From Hortaea werneckii (lineage: Eukaryota > Ascomycota > Dothideomycetes > Mycosphaerellales > Teratosphaeriaceae), in assembly GCA_037044905.1 (NCBI GenBank), contig JBAOKB010000176.1, positions 1-64,000 on the forward strand: DNA of 64,000 bases, read 5' to 3'. Shown piece by piece: positions 34,749 to 46,442 of the stretch. Each line of letters opens with the position of its first letter. Position 1 is the first letter of the stretch. The notes beneath the pieces were generated by a model. It saw only the letters and a list, made by a program, of their open reading frames with translations, was not told the DNA's origin and searched no databases. A program made the position numbers and the translations under genes.

Positions 34749-36159
34749 ACTTACGTGAGAGACAGCGTCGTCTGCTCATGTGGGATCTTTCAATGACGGG
34801 GGCCAGAAACTTGGAGTCATATGAGAAGACGTATCTTATCCCTCTAGGCCTTCCATGTGGGAAGGTCTTCTGTGGATGTGGGTAATGCAGCGAAAGGTTT
34901 TACGGGAATGTGAGGGGTCTTCCTTCAGTTTTGTCCAAAAGGGATTAGATAAGGATTTACCTATCATGATAAAGTGCGGACCTTCTATCATGAAGCGACG
35001 ATAGAAGTGAGACGAGATTCAATTGAAACGAACCGCTCACCAAAACGAAGATGTCTTCACCTTTTCTTTTTCTTTTTCTTTTTTTCTCACTTGTGGTTTT
35101 AGGAAATTGAGTCTCTTGTCTGAGGAAAGCTTGGGCAAAGTTGTATCTGTCATGACCGCATCAATTGGTCCCGGTATCTGATTTTTTCTAAGGCTCATCA
35201 TGAGTCGTTGTGTTTTGTCACTTCTTTTTCTTCGTATTTTCGCACATCACGTCTTGTTTTTGCTATTGAGCCCTTTCTTACCACAACCTTACCGGGAATT
35301 ACTTAAGTTGCTAATATGTATTGACCAAATCTGTTCTATCTCTCCCCTTCTTTGTCTTTCGTTTTCGTGTTTCGGTGATTGATAGATGTTTTGGAAAGAA
35401 GAGGGAGAGCAAAAGCATGAGGGTAATCGAAATTAGAACCCCAATAAATTGAGGCGTCGAGCTACATAATAATACTGAATCACCACCTTTTCTTCCACCA
35501 GCATGCGTCTCCAACGGGCAGCTGGGCTTGTGTTGTAAGCAGTGGTACGGGCCGATTGAAGGATGCATTTCGCGATCGTCTCTTTTTGGGACTGTGCAGA
35601 GGATTTGCGTGCCCAATCAATCCCATTTCGATTGATGGGGCGAGATTTCTACTCGATGTCTGTGCGTGGTCTAGAAAATGTGGATCGGTTCTCCTGGCTG
35701 GGCAAGTCATCTAGAGTTGCCATCAAATCCTTTTGTTGGGCGGTAAGGAAATTTGAGGTCGGATTATTCCAACGCAGAAGAACAGTACTGTGTAGACAGA
35801 CGCGATCGGAGAAGGGCAACGCGTCTCAATTTCCAAGTCGACGCGTTTCCAGCCGTTTTTAGCTGGGACGGGTTCGGGCGGGATCATCGGCGATAGTTGC
35901 TAAGCGACGCCGTCTCGCCCCGCCCAAGTAAACATTGTCAACCTAAGGTACCTTACCTGCTATTGATGGGCGGTGGCGTCAATGTGGATGGTCAGTGTCA
36001 ATGCGGTCAGGCTAATTCATCTCGTTCCAGTACTAGTAGTATTAGGTGCTCGTGCTGGAACATCCGTCTTCGCTTGTCTATTGGCCTTGTTTGACTAGTC
36101 CTTCACTACACCTTTGCTGTTCTTTGGCTGCGTGACGGTTGGCATCATTGTATAGTATT

Positions 36160-36184
36160 GCTGCTGCTGCTGCTGCTGCTGCTG
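36160..36184. repeat. (GCT)8 trinucleotide repeat
   Basis: About eight perfect GCT units, 128 bp upstream of the LIM gene ATG. Probably within its 5' UTR or promoter; not in a supported coding frame. Confidence 0.9.
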
Positions 36185-36311
36185 TTCGATCTTGCATCTT
36201 ATTTGGCATACACTTTTAATCTTCATTCGCTTCATCATTGCATTCTGCAAAGCCTAGGCCGCATTCCACTTCGCCGACCGAGCAACAGGTGACCGACACA
36301 GGATCACCGTC

Positions 36312-39199
36312 ATGTACAGAGGCAAAGACCGGCCACCGCCGAGTCCGTCATACATGTCTGAAGAGCAGATGGGTCAGCATCACCATCATTATTATTATCA
36401 CCTCCTCACCTCTCATCCCTATACTCCTGCACGGCGATCAAGACTGAGAGAAAGCCTCTCCATTACACAAGCTGACTTGCAAGATGATGATCCAGCCCAG
36501 TACCTCCGTGACCTCAGACAGCGGCGAGATAATCGACCATCCGGATCCCGACCGCCTCCGCCGTCCAAGTTTGCGAGCTTACGAAGAAGCGAGACGGCAC
36601 CAATCGATGAACAATCGAAAGACGAGACCAACACGCGCCCGCCTCTTCCATCCACCAACAGTCTCCCTTCCATCCCAGCCCGTCAGCCCTCGCAGTCATC
36701 TCTGGAAACCGCTCCACGGATACGAAGCCCGTTTGCCGGACGTCCGCTGGCCAGACCACCTTCTGCTTTGAGGACCGAAAGCTCAACTCCCTCATTAGCA
36801 ACCCAGAAAGAGCCAAAGGAGACCGATGTCCCGTATATCGAGAATGGAAGGCGGTGGATGGAGAAAGAAGAAGCCCGATCACTACGCGCAGCGTTACAGG
36901 ATATGGATCTGGAGAAGGAACGCAAGATTCACGCCGCGGCACAGGAGGAGGCTGCTGAGTTGGTCTTCAAGCATAAGAACCCAGACTCGCCGTACGCGAA
37001 CCCGGATGCGCCTTATTCAAACCCAGACAGGCAGGATGTTGGACATAAGGATTACCGCGCTCATCTGAAACGAGGGAGTTATCAGAGGAGCCATAGCCGG
37101 GAACCGCCGCCCGTACAAGAGGGCCAGACATCGTCTGAGCATGGAGAGCATTCGATGGATGTGCCAACGATGCGGAAGGCTGAAGACAAATATCCTCAGC
37201 GCAAAGTCAGTCCGTCTGCGGGGAGTATCTTCTCTCGCAAGACACGGACGCCTTCTGGGAAAAGCTACGGCGGGCTTGCGGAAGCGGTGGCGAATGATAT
37301 TAAGAAGGCACAGAGACGCACTAGCAGTGGCAGCAAGCGGATCATGAGTGGGGAGAAGAAGCCATTTATGAATAAGAACGATAGGATCTGGGAAGATCCA
37401 CAGGACCGACCTGAGTCGCCTGCGGCTCTACCAACCGTAGAGGAGACGACGAAACCGAGGCCTGCCCCTACTGCAGTACAGCCTCCCGCGTCGATCAGGA
37501 AGAACCCTTTCGCTCGGGTCAGAATGCAACAAGACAGGCTGGCGCATTCCAACTCAGCACCTGTATTGCCAGTGCAGAAACACAATCGTGTAGAGATTCA
37601 GAAGAATCCGCCGAGTCAGAGCAGGAATGCCTTCTACATGTCTAACCCCCCTCTCCCACCAACGCCACCTACGGCGAAAGAAGGACAGGGAGATGAAGTG
37701 GAGCCGAAGAGTACTCCGACTAAAGATGGACTTGAAATCCGGAGCGATGATATTCGAGCGGCGACAAGTAAGCAGCGGAAGGACCGTAGTGTCAACTTAC
37801 CCCAGCCGACGATGGTGAGCGATAGGCCGGGTCGTCCAATCGTCAGCTTCAAGGACCGACCGACCGAGAAGGTATTGGAGGAGGTCCACACAACAGCACT
37901 TGAGCCGTCAACTATGGACGGAGGCAGGGGACAGTCACCTCTCAAAGAACCTTTGGCTTCACCATTCTGTCGAGGTCCTTCACCCGCGCCCGATACTAGA
38001 CCACCGATACCGAAGATCAACGCCCCGGATGAGCCTCGAGGGAGAGGGAAGAATATGCCTCCTATTCCCATCCTCAATTTGCCAGACGACGATGAGGGCC
38101 CGTCAGCCACACTCCCGGAGGAACCGACAATGTCCCCATCACCAACTTCAGCCCGGGGCAGGCTAAGCATGAATCCCGGCACCCCATCCATCAGCGCCAA
38201 CGCACCGGACTGGACTCCTCCATCCATCAAGAAACCCTCCCCACGCCCGCTCCCCAACCCTCAAGCCCACCCAACAAGACCCTCCCCCAACCACGCCGCA
38301 ACCTCCCCTTTACCACGATCAACCCCCCACCTGACCCCCACAGTCCGCCAATCCGGCGCCCTCTGCGCCCACTGCGCCCTGCCAATCACCGGCCGCATCC
38401 TCAGCGCCGCCGGCGAACGTTTCCACCCCACCTGCTTCATCTGCTACCAATGCCACACGAACCTGGAACTCGTCGCCTTCTACCCGGAACCGGACACCCA
38501 ACGCCACGACCGCCTGTCCCGCATCCACGCCCGCCAAGCCGGCCTCCCCCCACCTCTCCCCGCCGAAACCGCGACCCCGGAGGAAATGTCCCACCTCGAA
38601 CTCGCCGACGGCTTCGACGCCGTCTCCCCCCGCTTCTACTGCCACCTCGACTACCACGAGCTCTTCTCCCCGCGCTGCAAAACCTGTCGCACGCCCATCG
38701 AAGGCCACGTCATCGTCGCCTGCGGCTCCTCCTACCACGAGGGTCATTTCTTCTGCGCTGCCTGCGGCGATTCCTTTGATGCGTCGACGCCGTTTGTCGA
38801 GAAGGATGATTATGCTTGGTGTGTGGGCTGTCATACCCATCGGTACAGCTCCAAGTGCAGGAAGTGCAGGAAGCCGGTTACGGAGGTTGTGGTGAGGGCG
38901 TTGGGAGCGGAGTGGCATGAGGGGTGTTTTGTTTGTTTGGTATGTTTCCCCTTTTTTTTTTTTGCCCCATCCCCCTATCAGAATGCTAGGCGCGGACCTG
39001 GATTCGTGGGGTTCCTTTTTCTTTTTTCTTTCTTTCTTTTTTCTTTTTGGTGCTTGTTGTCGCATAACTGACTTTTTGTCTTCTGTTCGAAAAAAAATAG
39101 GAATGCAACGGTGATTTTGTCGATGGACGGTATTTCCTCCGCGGCGAATCCGAGGATCCGGTGTGTGTGAGGTGTGAGGAGCGGCGGTTGAAGGCTTGA
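36312..39199 (+). CDS. LIM-domain protein, paxillin-like (Pxl1-type)
   Basis: Two exons (36312-38939 and 39101-39199) give 908 residues. The first ~670 residues are disordered, rich in P/S/R, with an H/Y run near the start. Three LIM zinc-binding domains follow: LIM1 begins CAHCALPITG, LIM2 CKTCRTPIEG and LIM3 CRKCRKPVTE; the final exon supplies the last two zinc pairs of LIM3 (ECNGDF and CVRCEE). LIM1 carries an insertion of about 45 residues between its two zinc fingers. Paxillin-like LIM proteins in yeasts act at sites of polarised growth and the cytokinetic ring with Rho GTPases. The intron is pyrimidine-rich (161 nt), longer than others here. Confidence 0.85.
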
Positions 39200-39222
39200 G
39201 AACGGGAGTAGGCTAAAGGGGA

Positions 39223-39241
39223 GGGGGGGGGGGGGGGGGGG
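39223..39241. repeat. G19 homopolymer
   Basis: Nineteen G on the plus strand, starting 24 bp after the stop codon of the LIM gene. Confidence 0.95.
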
Positions 39242-39631
39242 ATTGGGTGGAAGGGGAAGTTGGATGTCTGGAGTCGAAGGGGGAATGGGAAGAGAGAATG
39301 AGGATGAGAAAGGGAGGGTCCTACTTGGATGGTTGAATTTCCTTTCTGGGTTTTTATCGCCTTCTCATTCTTTTCCCTTCTTGCTCCCTTTCTCCGTTGG
39401 CTTTCCCGAGCCAGAGGAGGTGAGGTAGGTGATGGTTTTGCATGGAGCGGATTGAAAGAACGTACGAAAAGGGACAGGAGGGGGGAAAGAGAGTGGCGGC
39501 GGCGGGGAAGGGAAGGAAGTGTACGATTGTTTGATTGTTCTGGCATTTTTTAATCCTCTGTTCTCTCCCCCTTCTAACTGTCACATTTTTGTTCCTTTTG
39601 CCATTCTTGACCTCTTCTGATGCCTTTTATC

Positions 39632-39638
39632 TTTTTTT

Positions 39639-39676
<38 letters not shown>
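39632..39676. repeat. T9G36 homopolymer junction
   Basis: Nine T followed by 36 consecutive G; the longest homopolymer in the window. Confidence 0.95.
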
Positions 39677-39678
<2 letters not shown>

Positions 39679-41508
39679 TTTGGGTGGTTCCTCAAATCTT
39701 CCCAATTTCTTTAGACGTCCTACTCCATGAGATTTCCATAGCGGTCTGAATCCCCCAGCGGCAGCACATGTCGTCTTCTCGTCTGAAAAGGAGGGATTTG
39801 GGCGTCAGAGTGAGTCATGTTCAGCCCCCTGAAAGCGTTTGCTGTCGTTTGGGTGGGAGGCGAACGAGTAAGCAAGGCACATCATCCTTGTGTGACAGCC
39901 AGCAACAAACGGTCAAAGGGTTTCGCCTCGCGTTTCATAGTCTTGGGCCCTTTTTCTTTTCTTACTTTTCCTTTCTCTGTCTTTTTGGGAGAAAGACCCT
40001 GAAGATCCCTTCTCACTCCATGGTCTACCCAGATAGATGTTTCGTGTTGCTCTGCCTCTTGGTACTAAGAATCCAAGAAAGAGGGGTAAAGAAGGATGTA
40101 CAGTAGGGACGTTTGATGAGAGGTTTGTCTTACGACGTGGGCTTCGCCTCGTCACGTATCTGGAACATTGTTCGGGCGTGGGCAGGCCACATGCAATTCT
40201 ACATAGGAGGATGCTGAATATCTTCATCTTGGGCATTGTGTTACACCTCGTGTTGTTCAGACACATCTCAATCTGCTGGCCGTTTGACAGAGCGCGCTAG
40301 GTGGCCTAGGCAGAGTGGGTCCTATGTGGCGTTTGCAGGCTTGGGGTTCTTAGAGATACAAACCATCGTGTTGTGTTGTGAGTGGTACCGAGGTACAGTA
40401 TGGAAGTCATATGGGGTGATGATATGGAATACCCTTACATAGACACGGAACTCGTGCACTGTATGTGTAGCGTGAGACAGCACGTTGGTCATTGTTATGC
40501 CATCTCGCTCCATAAGCCACAGTCCTCTCGGGTTGATCCTCGTCCCGAATTGGAATTGGGATGTCGCCATTCGCTAAGCACGTGGCGCCATTCATGTGAC
40601 CCGGCCGGCCGGCACGTCAGCGCCGGGATGCCGCTGCCCATGTGGAGTAGGGCGACTAGCAAGTGGACCCTCCTCGAATCCTGTGCTTGTGGCAGATACA
40701 GAGAGGGTCCACGTCCCTTTAGGCGAATGCCCTCGTCCCGACTCTCCTACGGAGGTACTGTGCCCCTCTTCCTGCTCTCCCGAAGCCTTTCCCATCTCAT
40801 CCTCTTCTTCCCACTTCCACGACACCGACGGCCCAGTCGGCCATCCACCGCAGCAGCCAGACCATTCATCCCATTTCCACCATAAAGGATGACCGGTACG
40901 CTAGCTATGGATCGGGTCGGGTATTGACGTTGGCAACTTGGATGTTTCCCTCGCGGCGTGGTATAACCCCCGGAATAGAGTTTGATTAAACCCCGAACCA
41001 CACCACAACGCCGATCCGCTCTCAACTGCTAGCGAGGCGGGGCATTATTCACTACCCCAAGAAATCCCACCCAGGTGCCCCGGAACGTGTTTAACGTCTT
41101 CTCAATCGCGCCTACCGTCTATTAGCACAAGTCGCTGGGGTGACTGCTATAGGGCACGACAACAACACCCGACACAAGAGTGGTTGCGCATACGGGCAGG
41201 TGCGACTGCGAACAAAAGGGCCGGTCCAGAACCCGAGCAACATACATTCACCAGGGAAGCTGGACTTCTGTGAGCGACTGCGAACAACAAGCACAACACG
41301 GAGTCACTTCCATGTCAACGACGAATTTCATTATGCATTTCGACCAACAGTTATAGGCCAACATACGCTGTGAGGGATTGACCTGTGTCGCATTTCGCAC
41401 TCAGAAGAAAGACAGAACTACAAACAATCACAAACCCCAGCCGACCCGCTTTGGGGAACAACACGTCCGGGAGCGCTTGCGAGCGCCTGCATCAGCAAGC
41501 ACCCGAGG

Positions 41509-43065
41509 ATGTCAGTATGGCGCGGCTTACAATCCGCAATCTTCTACTACGTCTCCTGCGCGCCCTGCGCCGAAGCGAGCTACCGTAAGAAACGCAAGCG
41601 GGATGCGATTCGGGGGCGAGCCGAGCGCGTGGAACTGGAGCGGGAAATGGGTGCGCGACTGTATAGGCATCCGTCGCCTTCCTCTACGAACCCGCACTGG
41701 GCTACCGAGATTGCCAATGGACCGACTATGACGAGAGGGAAGCGGAAGGGCCATGCGACGGGACAGCAGGACGACAGTCTGAAGAGTAGAGATTCGGGCG
41801 GCACGCAAAGTACTGCCGGCGCCAGTAGGAGCAATCTGGCTAGCAGTGTGGATTTGCTGCCCAAGGCTGAAAGCAGGAGTGGTAGTCAACTGAAGATCAA
41901 CCCGTCGCAGCGGGAAGACGAGGAGCTGTGGGGTTCTAGTGGGAGTGATCCTCCTCTACGGAGTCATTTGGATGGGCCAAGCGCAACACATGCTCCTATG
42001 CGCCCGCCTGCTGTGCGCACGAAAGACTCCTCCTCATCGTCTGTCTACCACTGCTATCGCAATCCGCCCGTGAACGAGAAACATCCTGCCATAGCGCGAA
42101 AAGTGCATTCTCGAGAGGAAGTGGCATGGATGTTGCAGCCGCCACCTAGTCCGGACGTCATGAAGGGTAAAGTACAGCCGCGCAAGCCTGGTAGTGGAAG
42201 CGCTGGGAGCAAGTCGAGGACTACGAGTGCCGGGAGTGGGACTTTGTCTCGACCTATGAGCAATGAGGCCATTGAGCAAGGCTCTCGTAGCCGTGTCACC
42301 TCAGATGTCAGCCTCCCTCTTCCAGCAGTCGCCTTTTATCCAGATCATCCAATCGACCGACCGTATGAAATGAGCAGTGGCGGTCTTAAAACGGATAGAA
42401 TTGACTTCGCCAGTACACCTGTCAAGCGCGAGAAGCGCAAGCCATCGCCGCTGCAATTACAGCCTTCAGAAGACTCGGATGGATCGACAGCGACAGTCAT
42501 CCGAAAACGCAATCTTTCATTAGATGATGCGCGAATACGCGGTCCCAAGAACACCCCCTCACGTCCCCAACTCTCGACCATCATGTCCGATGGCACCATC
42601 CCCACCGAAACCGACATCGAATTCTACACCCCGGCTTCAACACCAAAGGAAAACAGTATTCCGGAAACTACGACCATCAGAGGCCAAGGGGAAGATTCCT
42701 CCGAGAGCTACGACCCGGATCGTCGGCGCTCCGCCCTCGTCGTCAAAGACGGCATGAAGCTACTCCCCGACGAGAAACCCCCCGCGACCAAACACATCAC
42801 CTTCAACACTACCATCTTCACCGCCAGTCCTGGGGGAGGCGGGGCTCTTAAACGCCACTCGAACTTGTCGGGACGACAGCCCGTCTCCCATCCTCCCCAG
42901 GACTTGGATGGTGAGATCGACTCCAGTCGCCATGGCAGTGGCGCTTCCGCCTCCTCCGGTCCCGAACTCTTTGACAGTTGGTATACCCCGGATTTCGAGC
43001 TCGGACGCTGGGTCCATGAGCATACGAAGCGGGAGGTTAGTCAGCGGTGGTCGATGGATCTCTAG
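41509..43065 (+). CDS. Unrecognised fungal protein with cysteine-containing N-terminus
   Basis: Single exon, 518 residues. The family is not one I can name. The N-terminus has an aromatic/hydrophobic stretch with two close cysteines (FYYVSCAPCAEASYRKKRKR), then a basic helix and an RHPSPSSTNPHWATEI segment that looks conserved. The two cysteines next to a basic patch could be S-acylated and hold the protein at a membrane; this is inference. The rest is disordered, rich in S/P/R/T. Only the last ~30 residues (ELFDSWYTPDFELGRWVHEH) look ordered. Signalling scaffold or transport adaptor roles are both possible. Confidence 0.7.
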   Translation: MSVWRGLQSAIFYYVSCAPCAEASYRKKRKRDAIRGRAERVELEREMGARLYRHPSPSSTNPHWATEIANGPTMTRGKRKGHATGQQDDSLKSRDSGGTQSTAGASRSNLASSVDLLPKAESRSGSQLKINPSQREDEELWGSSGSDPPLRSHLDGPSATHAPMRPPAVRTKDSSSSSVYHCYRNPPVNEKHPAIARKVHSREEVAWMLQPPPSPDVMKGKVQPRKPGSGSAGSKSRTTSAGSGTLSRPMSNEAIEQGSRSRVTSDVSLPLPAVAFYPDHPIDRPYEMSSGGLKTDRIDFASTPVKREKRKPSPLQLQPSEDSDGSTATVIRKRNLSLDDARIRGPKNTPSRPQLSTIMSDGTIPTETDIEFYTPASTPKENSIPETTTIRGQGEDSSESYDPDRRRSALVVKDGMKLLPDEKPPATKHITFNTTIFTASPGGGGALKRHSNLSGRQPVSHPPQDLDGEIDSSRHGSGASASSGPELFDSWYTPDFELGRWVHEHTKREVSQRWSMDL

Positions 43066-43623
43066 GATATATGTACTTGGGCTCTCCCGTCGGAGAGTTG
43101 GTGGCGGGGCTCTGCTCTGGGAGAGTCGCTGCAGGAGTTGTCGTGTGGATGGGTTAGGGATTGGAACGAATTTCTTTTGTTGTTCAGTTGTTTTGCTTGA
43201 GCGTTCGTAGCTTGGCGCTTTGAATTGGGATTGGGAGGGCTACTTTTTGTTGCACTTTAGATTTCGCATCGCCTTCAATGGAGTAGAGGAACGATTAGGA
43301 AAGGGTGGGACGGGATGATTGAGGATGCTTCCAGATTATCTGCTATATACATAGCCAACTGCATCCGCAAACATTTCGTGCCTTCAAACTCACCATCGTA
43401 ATCGTATACCAGTACATTTCCTGTCGTCTGTATGCTCCTCCGGAGCGGAGCCGGCTCGTGTACACCGGACCGTTCGTTCCTTCCGTTTTCGGACCTCCGG
43501 CCGCACAACCTCGGTCCGGTGGTCACGCCCAGCCGCGCTACAGGCTTCTAGTTCTACACTTACCTCAGCGAGACGCGCGAACCATCAAACGACAGCAACG
43601 GCATTTCTTTCTTTACGGCCGCT
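43066..43623. other. Intergenic, nothing seen
   Basis: 558 bp between tandem genes, containing the promoter of the thioesterase gene. No repeat or RNA gene recognised. Confidence 0.5.
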
Positions 43624-44607
43624 ATGCTCTCCCACAGACACGCATACCGTCTCGTCTTCTCCTCCCCGCCGGCTTTACGCTCGGAGATTGTTCGGCGCGC
43701 CTTTTCCACCTCGCCTTACCATTCGCCGCGACTGTTGCATACGGCCGGAGGCTCTCTTTGCAGACTCCCCATAAATACCCAGATACGCTCCCAATCCACC
43801 ACCTCTGCAACATCAACACCGCTCCACCACTCTCCCGACCACCCCCCACCCCACCCGGACTCCACCACCCCACCTCCCCCTCGCCGCCTCAGACGCTTCC
43901 TCCTGACCACCACCCTCGTCCTCCTCTTCTCCACCGCCGGCTTCGCCATGTCCGCCGCCCCGGCCGCCGACACGATCAACGGGTTCGTGAACCCACCCAC
44001 GGACGCCGAATCCCTCACCCTCTACCACGCCACCACCCCCTCCGAACACACCATCAACGACCACATCCTCACCCACCCTTTATCCGTCCGGCTGCGCGCC
44101 CAGGAGGGCATGACGGAATCCCGGCCCCACCTGAAAATCCCGGAGTCCATGCGTCCGCATAACCTCACCGGCGGCACGCTGTTGGGCGAGGATAAGATCG
44201 TCGTCCCGCCCCTCATGTTCGCGGATAAGGACGCGGCTCTACCGACTCTGACCTCGATCTCGTACCTCGGTCCCGCATTATGCGGACACCCGGGGATCGT
44301 GCACGGAGGACTACTAGCGACGATGTTAGACGAAGGGCTCGCGCGGGCGTGTTTCCCCGCCCTGCCGAACAAAGTCGGTGTTACGGCGAGCTTGAAGATC
44401 GATTATCGCGTCCCCTGTCCTGCGGAGAGCTATGTGGTGCTTAAGGCGCAGACGACGAAGGTCGAGGGCCGGAAGGCGTGGGTGAAGGGGTGGATTGAGT
44501 TGTTGGGGGAGGGGGATACGGAGGGGACCAAGTTGGTGGAGGCCGAGGCGCTGTTTATTGAGCCTAAGAATGCCGCGAGTATGGCGAGGGTGTATAGTAC
44601 GCAGTAG
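43624..44607 (+). CDS. Hotdog-fold thioesterase family protein, probably mitochondrial
   Basis: Single exon, 327 residues. The N-terminal ~85 residues are basic, S/P/T-rich and free of acids in the first 60, consistent with a mitochondrial targeting sequence, followed by a single hydrophobic helix (about 88-110). The C-terminal half is a 4HBT/PaaI-type hotdog domain: HPGIVHGGLLATMLDEGLAR is the active-site helix with the conserved HGG and downstream acidic residue, followed by SLKIDYRVPCPAE strands. Such enzymes hydrolyse acyl-CoA thioesters; the acyl group is unknown. A membrane-anchored matrix or intermembrane-space orientation is plausible. Confidence 0.85.
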   Translation: MLSHRHAYRLVFSSPPALRSEIVRRAFSTSPYHSPRLLHTAGGSLCRLPINTQIRSQSTTSATSTPLHHSPDHPPPHPDSTTPPPPRRLRRFLLTTTLVLLFSTAGFAMSAAPAADTINGFVNPPTDAESLTLYHATTPSEHTINDHILTHPLSVRLRAQEGMTESRPHLKIPESMRPHNLTGGTLLGEDKIVVPPLMFADKDAALPTLTSISYLGPALCGHPGIVHGGLLATMLDEGLARACFPALPNKVGVTASLKIDYRVPCPAESYVVLKAQTTKVEGRKAWVKGWIELLGEGDTEGTKLVEAEALFIEPKNAASMARVYSTQ

Positions 44608-45060
44608 ATTTGCGGAAATTGGGGGGAGATGAGGGGGGTTTGAAGGTCTGTTTCGACAGCGGGATAATTTTAGATATAGACGCGAGAAACGAATTTTTTA
44701 CTTCCTTCATTTGACTATCTGTAGCTTCTCTTATTCTTCTTCTCTCTGTGGTTCACCCACTCAAATTCAGCCGCACCCTGCTTATTTGCGCTCCGCTAAT
44801 CACCACTCCCCCTCTTCCTGTCTGATGCTTGAACGCTAGCATTTGAAAAACTCCGTTCCAACTCCTTTGGCTATGCTCAATATCTCATCTCGCACGGAGC
44901 CGAAGATCGGACTCATTGGCTTCTGTTCACCAAAAGTCGAATTCTTCTGACACCGGCCTGCCGCACCCACTCTTCTCATCTTAACCATGGCAGATGCTTC
45001 TCCTCTCTTCTGCTGTGCCTCAAGTGCCTAAGATTTTCTCGTGCGTACACCTCAGCAATC
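44608..45060. other. Intergenic convergent spacer, nothing seen
   Basis: 453 bp between the convergent thioesterase and MMS2 genes; pyrimidine-rich, no gene or repeat recognised. Confidence 0.5.
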
Positions 45061-45732
45061 TTAAAAGTTCGTGCCTTCTGCTGGCTGCGGCAGCTTCTTG
45101 TTCGCAGGCGCCGCCATGTATCGTCGCAGCTCGATCAGGATCGTTTCCATCGTGAAGTCGCGCTTCCAGACACTCAGCGTAGGTAGCTTGCTCAGATCGG
45201 CCTGTAGCGAAGGTCGGAATATCAGTATTGGACTTCAGACTTTGTAATCGTGGGTTGCGGAGGGGGGTTGATGTCCACACATACCTTGCCGGTCTTCTGG
45301 TCCACACATGGCAGGTTCACCTTGCTGATGAACGTCACCTCCGGCGGCGCATCAGGGTAGTCGGTGCCGCACTTGATCTTGACGGAGTAGATTCGGTTCT
45401 CGTGCACACTCTAGCACACGCGAGCATTCTGTCAGCCTCCTAGAATTCTCGCCTATCCTCGCTCTGCTCTTTGCGGCGGGTTCTGGCGAAACTCACATGC
45501 GGCGGGCCCAAGATCGTCCCATTCCAGTTCGTCATCAGCAAGTCGTCGCCCTCGTCCAGTCCGTATGAGCATGCCTCTGCAATCGCGGCCCTTCTTGTTA
45601 GCCACCAACCTCTGTGTCCGCACTGTTCAGCTCATGAAGAGTTTGTGCTTCCTGCTTACCCGCGCCTAATCCCTTCTCTCCTTTCTCCAACTCCTCCAGC
45701 AGTCGGAAGTTGCGTGGAACTTTGGCACCCAT
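45061..45732 (-). CDS. MMS2: Mms2 ubiquitin-conjugating enzyme variant
   Basis: Four exons (45660-45732, 45497-45576, 45285-45410, 45061-45201) give 139 residues, matching yeast Mms2 (about 138). The joins restore the UBC fold: MGAKVPRNFRLLEELEKG, TNWNGTILGPPHSV, YPDAPPEVTFISKVNLPCVD and LPTLSVWKR. The catalytic cysteine position of active E2s is not conserved, as expected for a UEV. Mms2 pairs with Ubc13 to build K63-linked ubiquitin chains on PCNA with Rad5 for error-free DNA damage tolerance. All introns are GT-AG (GTAAGC, GTGAGT, GTATGT). It is head-to-head with the snoRNA host locus. Confidence 0.95.
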
Positions 45733-46160
45733 GGTCGTATGACTATCGTGTGTATGTGTGGTCTCGTTACGTCGTGAAGCTTTTTGGAGAATCGTAGATT
45801 TCTTCTCCGTTCGTTCGTCGCCAGCGACGTCTCGTTCCTGAGGTGGAGGGTGGTTGGTGTGTTATCGGATCGTGGTTTTGGTCGTTTGAGTCGATTGATG
45901 GTCAAAGGTGGGGCTGAGGGGCAGTGAAAGACGGCCTCTCTGGCCTGAGGCTGCTAGCGTCGGAGGACGGGAGAGCCGCGCCGAGCGCCAGCAAGTTTTC
46001 TACGAATTCATCCTCCAGTCTCTTCCATCCTCACCATCGATGCCGCGCATCTCAGCAACTCACGCGTACTCTTCCATGCCAAGATGGTATTTGGCGGATA
46101 TGTACGAGTGACTTGCTGGTAAGACTCATCTCAGCAAAGGTCTCAGAGCTCCACAAAAAG
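45733..46160 (+). other. Divergent MMS2/snoRNA-host upstream region and probable first host exon
   Basis: No protein gene. The right part should contain the promoter and first exon(s) of the snoRNA host transcript, ending ACAAAAAG before the donor GTACGA at 46161. The motif CATCTCAGCA occurs at about 46048 and 46127 and again within the host at about 46614 and 47282. Transcript start not determinable. Confidence 0.45.
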
Positions 46161-46186
46161 GTACGAATACTCCACCTCCGGGTGAC

Positions 46187-46272
46187 CTAACATGATGCAC
46201 TTTACACGAACAATCCAAATCCTATAGCGTCGTGCAGGATACACAAAAGACTCTAGAATTACTCTGATATTC
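46187..46272 (+). ncRNA. Box C/D snoRNA candidate 1, 18S guide (U45-like)
   Basis: Box C ATGATGC is at 46192-46198 and box D CTGA at 46264-46267. The guide CTCTAGAATTAC (46251-46262) is perfectly complementary (12 bp) to the conserved 18S segment GUAAUUCUAGAG. The fifth-nucleotide rule puts the methyl group on the second A of GUAA. That corresponds to human 18S Am159, guided by U45, as far as I recall. The last base of box C deviates from RUGAUGA. It lies inside the intron 46161-46334. Confidence 0.75.
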
Positions 46273-46442
46273 ATTACTCAAAACGATATCTTATTGCGCG
46301 TCACGGGGTGACCAATGCTAATAGCCTCCTACAGGTAGGTCATCTATTCAAAGCTCCACGAACGCGCGTGCCATGCCTCGAGCTGGCTTCAGGCTTGCTT
46401 CATCTCATTCAAAAGGTATGCATCTCTTGCCTTTCTCCCCCT

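Larger units (their letters stand above)
34600..36311. other. Intergenic with T17G20 junction and a GCT repeat
   Basis: About 1.7 kb without a supported gene. It holds 17 T followed directly by 20 G (34712-34748) about 110 bp past the upstream stop codon, pyrimidine-rich T/C stretches near 35060-35100 and 35200-35370, and about eight GCT units at 36160-36184 in the probable 5' UTR of the LIM gene. Confidence 0.6.
39200..41508. other. Long intergenic region with G19 and T9G36 runs
   Basis: 2.3 kb with no supported gene. G19 is at 39223-39241, just 24 bp past the LIM-gene stop, and T9G36 at 39632-39676. The remainder has short frames without domains. The right end is upstream of the 41509 gene. 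Confidence 0.6.

Noticed and set aside
43458..44162. 234-codon open frame overlapping the thioesterase gene
   Set aside because: P/H-rich alternative frame; the hotdog motif lies in the other frame, which continues well beyond it.
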